Source of the DNA: Nitrospirota bacterium
Lineage (GTDB): Bacteria > Nitrospirota > 9FT-COMBO-42-15 > HDB-SIOI813
Direction: 5' to 3'
DNA length: 7,046 bases
NCBI GenBank assembly: GCA_023248365.1
Contig: JAHFER010000082.1
Span: 1-7,046, forward strand
The notes beneath the pieces were generated by a model. It was not told where the DNA came from. It saw only the letters and a program-made list of their open reading frames with translations, and made no database searches. The translations under genes were made by a program, and so were the position numbers. Positions 5,189-7,046 of this stretch are shown piece after piece (within the stretch, counting starts at the first letter, position 1; each line of letters opens with the position of its first letter).

Positions 5189-6606
5189 AAATTAAACACT
5201 ACGATCTTCGTATCTGTCATTTCCTCTATAGCATATTTGGGGCCTTCACGCCCTATGCCGCTTGATTTGACTCCACCGTAGGGCATTGGGTCAACCCGGT
5301 ACATAGATGTATCGTTTATCATTACTCCGCCTACCTGGGCCTTCCTGGCAACTTCAAATGCGGTTTTTATATCCGAGGTGAATATGCCTGCCTGCAGACC
5401 GAATTCCGAATCGTTTACTATTGCTATTGCCTCTTCTATTGTACTATATTCCTGAACAGTAACAACAGGGGCAAATGCCTCGTAACAAACAACCCTCATA
5501 CCCTTATCTACATTGGTTAACACTGCCGGCTGAACCATGCTTCCGTTTCTTTTTCCGCCGCATAGCAGCTCTGCCCCCTTTGTGACGGCCTCATTTATCC
5601 ATTCTTCAGCCTTTATCGCCGCCTCTTCTGTAATCATCGGGCCGACATCAGTCGTTTCATCAAGCGGGTTACCGGATTTGAGTTTTTCAACAGCCGGTAT
5701 GAATTTATCAAGAAATCTTCCTTTAATGTCCCTGTGCAATAGTATACGCTGAAGGGATATACATACCTGCCCTGCATAAGCAAAAGCGGCGCGGGCACAT
5801 GCCTGAGCCGCCTTTTCAATATCTGCATCATTATGAATTATTGTTGCAGAGTTTGATCCTAATTCAAGAGTGGAGCGTCTCAATCCAATAGTATTGCGGA
5901 TATGTGTTCCAACTGACTGACTGCCTGTAAATGTATAAAAGGCGAACCTCTTATCTGCAAGCAGCCATTCACCCACTGTATCTCCATGACCAAAAATAAT
6001 ATTCAGATGTCCCGGCGGAAGTCCGGCGTCCATCATGGCCTCGCCGAGATGTATTGCAGAAAATGGGGTAAGGCTTGAGGGCTTCAATACAACCGTGTTT
6101 CCGGCGGCTACTGCTGGCGCTACCTTATGGGCCACGAGATTTAGAGGGAAATTAAAAGGTGATATTGCACAAACCGGTCCGACAGGAACCCTCATGGTAA
6201 AGGCAATCCTGTTTTCCGAACCTTTTGATGCCTCTACAGGCACAACCTCACCGTGGATTCTTTTAGCCTCTTCTGCTGATGTAAGAAATGTCTGTACTGC
6301 CCTGGATACCTCTGCCCTTGCATCTTTAACAGGTTTACCAGCCTCTTCTGCCAGTGTACGGGCAATCTTGTCTCTACGTTCCTCTAATAAACGTGAGGTC
6401 TTTGAGAGTATTTCAAATCTTTCATCGGGCGTTAATTTGGTTTCACGGAATGCAGTATCTGCGGCGGTAATTGCATAATTAACATCTTCAAAACTTGCTT
6501 CAGGGACCGACCCTATTAACTTTCCGTCATACGGAGCCTTTATTTCTATAAAGCCGGTACCTGTCATTCCTTCAGATATCTTCGTCCAATGGCCGTTTAT
6601 AAGCAT
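5185..6606 (-). CDS. NAD(P)-dependent aldehyde dehydrogenase, lactaldehyde/y4uC-like group
   Basis: This 473-residue cytoplasmic enzyme should oxidise an aldehyde to its acid (or acyl product) using NAD(P). Catalytic features are all present: N152 in SPFNFPLN, K175 in VVLKPS, FTGS(Q)SVG at 226-233, general base E248 in LELGSN, nucleophile C282 in AYAGQVCISLQR, and E376 in CYEAFAP. Length is normal. The wording ELGSNSATI, AYAGQVCISLQRI, GGVMINDTSMYRVDPMPYGGVKSSG and GREGPKYAIEEMT fits, from memory, the ALDH branch holding the uncharacterised y4uC proteins and the archaeal lactaldehyde/glyceraldehyde-3-phosphate type enzymes. The exact substrate cannot be read from sequence. EAFAP replaces the more usual E-x-FGP. 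The start ATG (6604-6606) has only a weak AAGAT-like site. It lies 31 bases after pilZ and overlaps the regulator start, so it sits in the middle of the proposed operon. Confidence 0.95.
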   Translation of the reverse strand: MLINGHWTKISEGMTGTGFIEIKAPYDGKLIGSVPEASFEDVNYAITAADTAFRETKLTPDERFEILSKTSRLLEERRDKIARTLAEEAGKPVKDARAEVSRAVQTFLTSAEEAKRIHGEVVPVEASKGSENRIAFTMRVPVGPVCAISPFNFPLNLVAHKVAPAVAAGNTVVLKPSSLTPFSAIHLGEAMMDAGLPPGHLNIIFGHGDTVGEWLLADKRFAFYTFTGSQSVGTHIRNTIGLRRSTLELGSNSATIIHNDADIEKAAQACARAAFAYAGQVCISLQRILLHRDIKGRFLDKFIPAVEKLKSGNPLDETTDVGPMITEEAAIKAEEWINEAVTKGAELLCGGKRNGSMVQPAVLTNVDKGMRVVCYEAFAPVVTVQEYSTIEEAIAIVNDSEFGLQAGIFTSDIKTAFEVARKAQVGGVMINDTSMYRVDPMPYGGVKSSGIGREGPKYAIEEMTDTKIVVFNL

Positions 6607-6637
6607 TTTATCTTATTGGTTTATGGTACTTGGTTTA

Positions 6638-6997
6638 TTATGCCATTCCCTGAGACGCCGCTTCTATATAATTAAGCAGATTAGCATGTCTTATGGAATC
6701 GAGAGTGCTGAAAGAGATACCTATTACAAAGTTTTGATGAAGATTTTTAACCCAAACTACTCTTCCAGGGATTATCTCTGTGATCTCTTCATTTCCATTA
6801 GTCTGAAGAAAACTTATCCGAACATCAATATCGCGGCCAATCTCTAATTTATACTGGGAGTAAATGCCTATTCCCCCCTGACTTATGCTGCTAATGAATG
6901 CTTCAATCTTTTCACTTGAGTCTGGAAAAGAAATATTGGCGATTGATGCTATACCATAGCGGGGACTTTTACGCTTCTCCTGCACTTTTTTTTGCAT
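6638..6997 (-). CDS. PilZ-domain protein (probable c-di-GMP effector)
   Basis: This 119-residue protein is a stand-alone PilZ domain. It opens with the arginine motif RKSPR (R9, R13; RxxxR), then ISNISFPD-like first-strand sequence, then the second motif as SISQGGIGIYS at 37-47, and closes with GRVVWVKNLHQNFVIGISF, a characteristic PilZ ending. PilZ proteins bind cyclic di-GMP and act on motility, exopolysaccharide or partner proteins. The second motif is normally D/N-x-S-x-x-G; here the first position is Ser37, so binding may be weakened. There is no membrane segment or signal peptide. The ATG at 6995-6997 has no Shine-Dalgarno sequence and coincides with the start predicted from the upstream promoter, suggesting a leaderless message. 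It is probably the first gene of the operon with the dehydrogenase, regulator and kinase. An alternative GTG start lies at codon 5. Confidence 0.9.
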   Translation of the reverse strand: MQKKVQEKRKSPRYGIASIANISFPDSSEKIEAFISSISQGGIGIYSQYKLEIGRDIDVRISFLQTNGNEEITEIIPGRVVWVKNLHQNFVIGISFSTLDSIRHANLLNYIEAASQGMA

Positions 6998-7003
6998 AGG
7001 GAA

Positions 7004-7032
7004 AATTTACTCTATTACAGGGCTGTAGTCAA
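7004..7032 (-). promoter_or_regulatory. Sigma70-type promoter upstream of pilZ
   Basis: The minus strand has TTGACT (7027-7032), a 17-base spacer and TAAATT (7004-7009). The predicted start, seven bases beyond the -10 box, is 6997, the A of the pilZ ATG. Nothing else was recognised between 6998 and 7046. Confidence 0.6.
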
Positions 7033-7046
7033 GAGGAAAAGAATGA

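Noticed and set aside
6035..6478. Plus-strand open frame of 147 codons
   Set aside because: It is antisense to the conserved N-terminal half of the aldehyde dehydrogenase and shows no recognisable domain.

Overview
The window carries seven protein genes, all on the minus strand. From right to left these are a PilZ-domain protein, an aldehyde dehydrogenase, an OmpR-family response regulator, a membrane sensor histidine kinase, a small exported OB-fold-like protein, a small coiled-coil lipoprotein, and the first 683 codons of dnaE, which runs off the left edge. No plus-strand gene, tRNA, rRNA, CRISPR array or transposase was found.

The organism looks like a Gram-negative-type bacterium of moderate GC content. 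It has a lipoprotein, a periplasmic protein and a CusRS/CopRS-style sensor system. A 13-base stretch before the OB-fold gene matches the extended 3' tail of 16S rRNA (TCACCTCCTTTCT). The dnaE insert reads as SSLITHH-like and RSQKSE-like peptides, which from memory recur in predicted proteins of Nitrospirota, some former deltaproteobacteria and anammox planctomycetes. I favour Nitrospirota or a neighbour, at low confidence.

Right half (3091-7046): pilZ, the aldehyde dehydrogenase gene, the regulator gene and the kinase gene look like one operon. A TTGACT-N17-TAAATT promoter sits so close to pilZ that its transcript may be leaderless. There are 31 bases between pilZ and the dehydrogenase gene, an ATGA stop/start overlap between dehydrogenase and regulator, and a 35-base overlap between regulator and kinase. 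The set would join a c-di-GMP effector, an aldehyde-oxidising enzyme and a signalling pair.

Middle (2246-2970): two small exported proteins lie 32 bases apart, both ending in lysine-rich tails. The first has a near-perfect Shine-Dalgarno sequence. Neither has a recognised function.

Left (1-2245): a sigma70-type promoter (TTGACA-N17-TAAAAT) drives dnaE through a leader of about 100 bases that holds two near-identical TATA-rich palindromes. DnaE keeps the complete PHP metal-binding set and the polymerase aspartates. Its coding sequence also contains about 130 bases built from two families of 7-base repeats, inserted in frame between the PHP and polymerase domains. Because 7 is not a multiple of 3, each repeat family encodes one cyclic heptapeptide in all three frames of this strand. 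This is the most unusual feature of the window.
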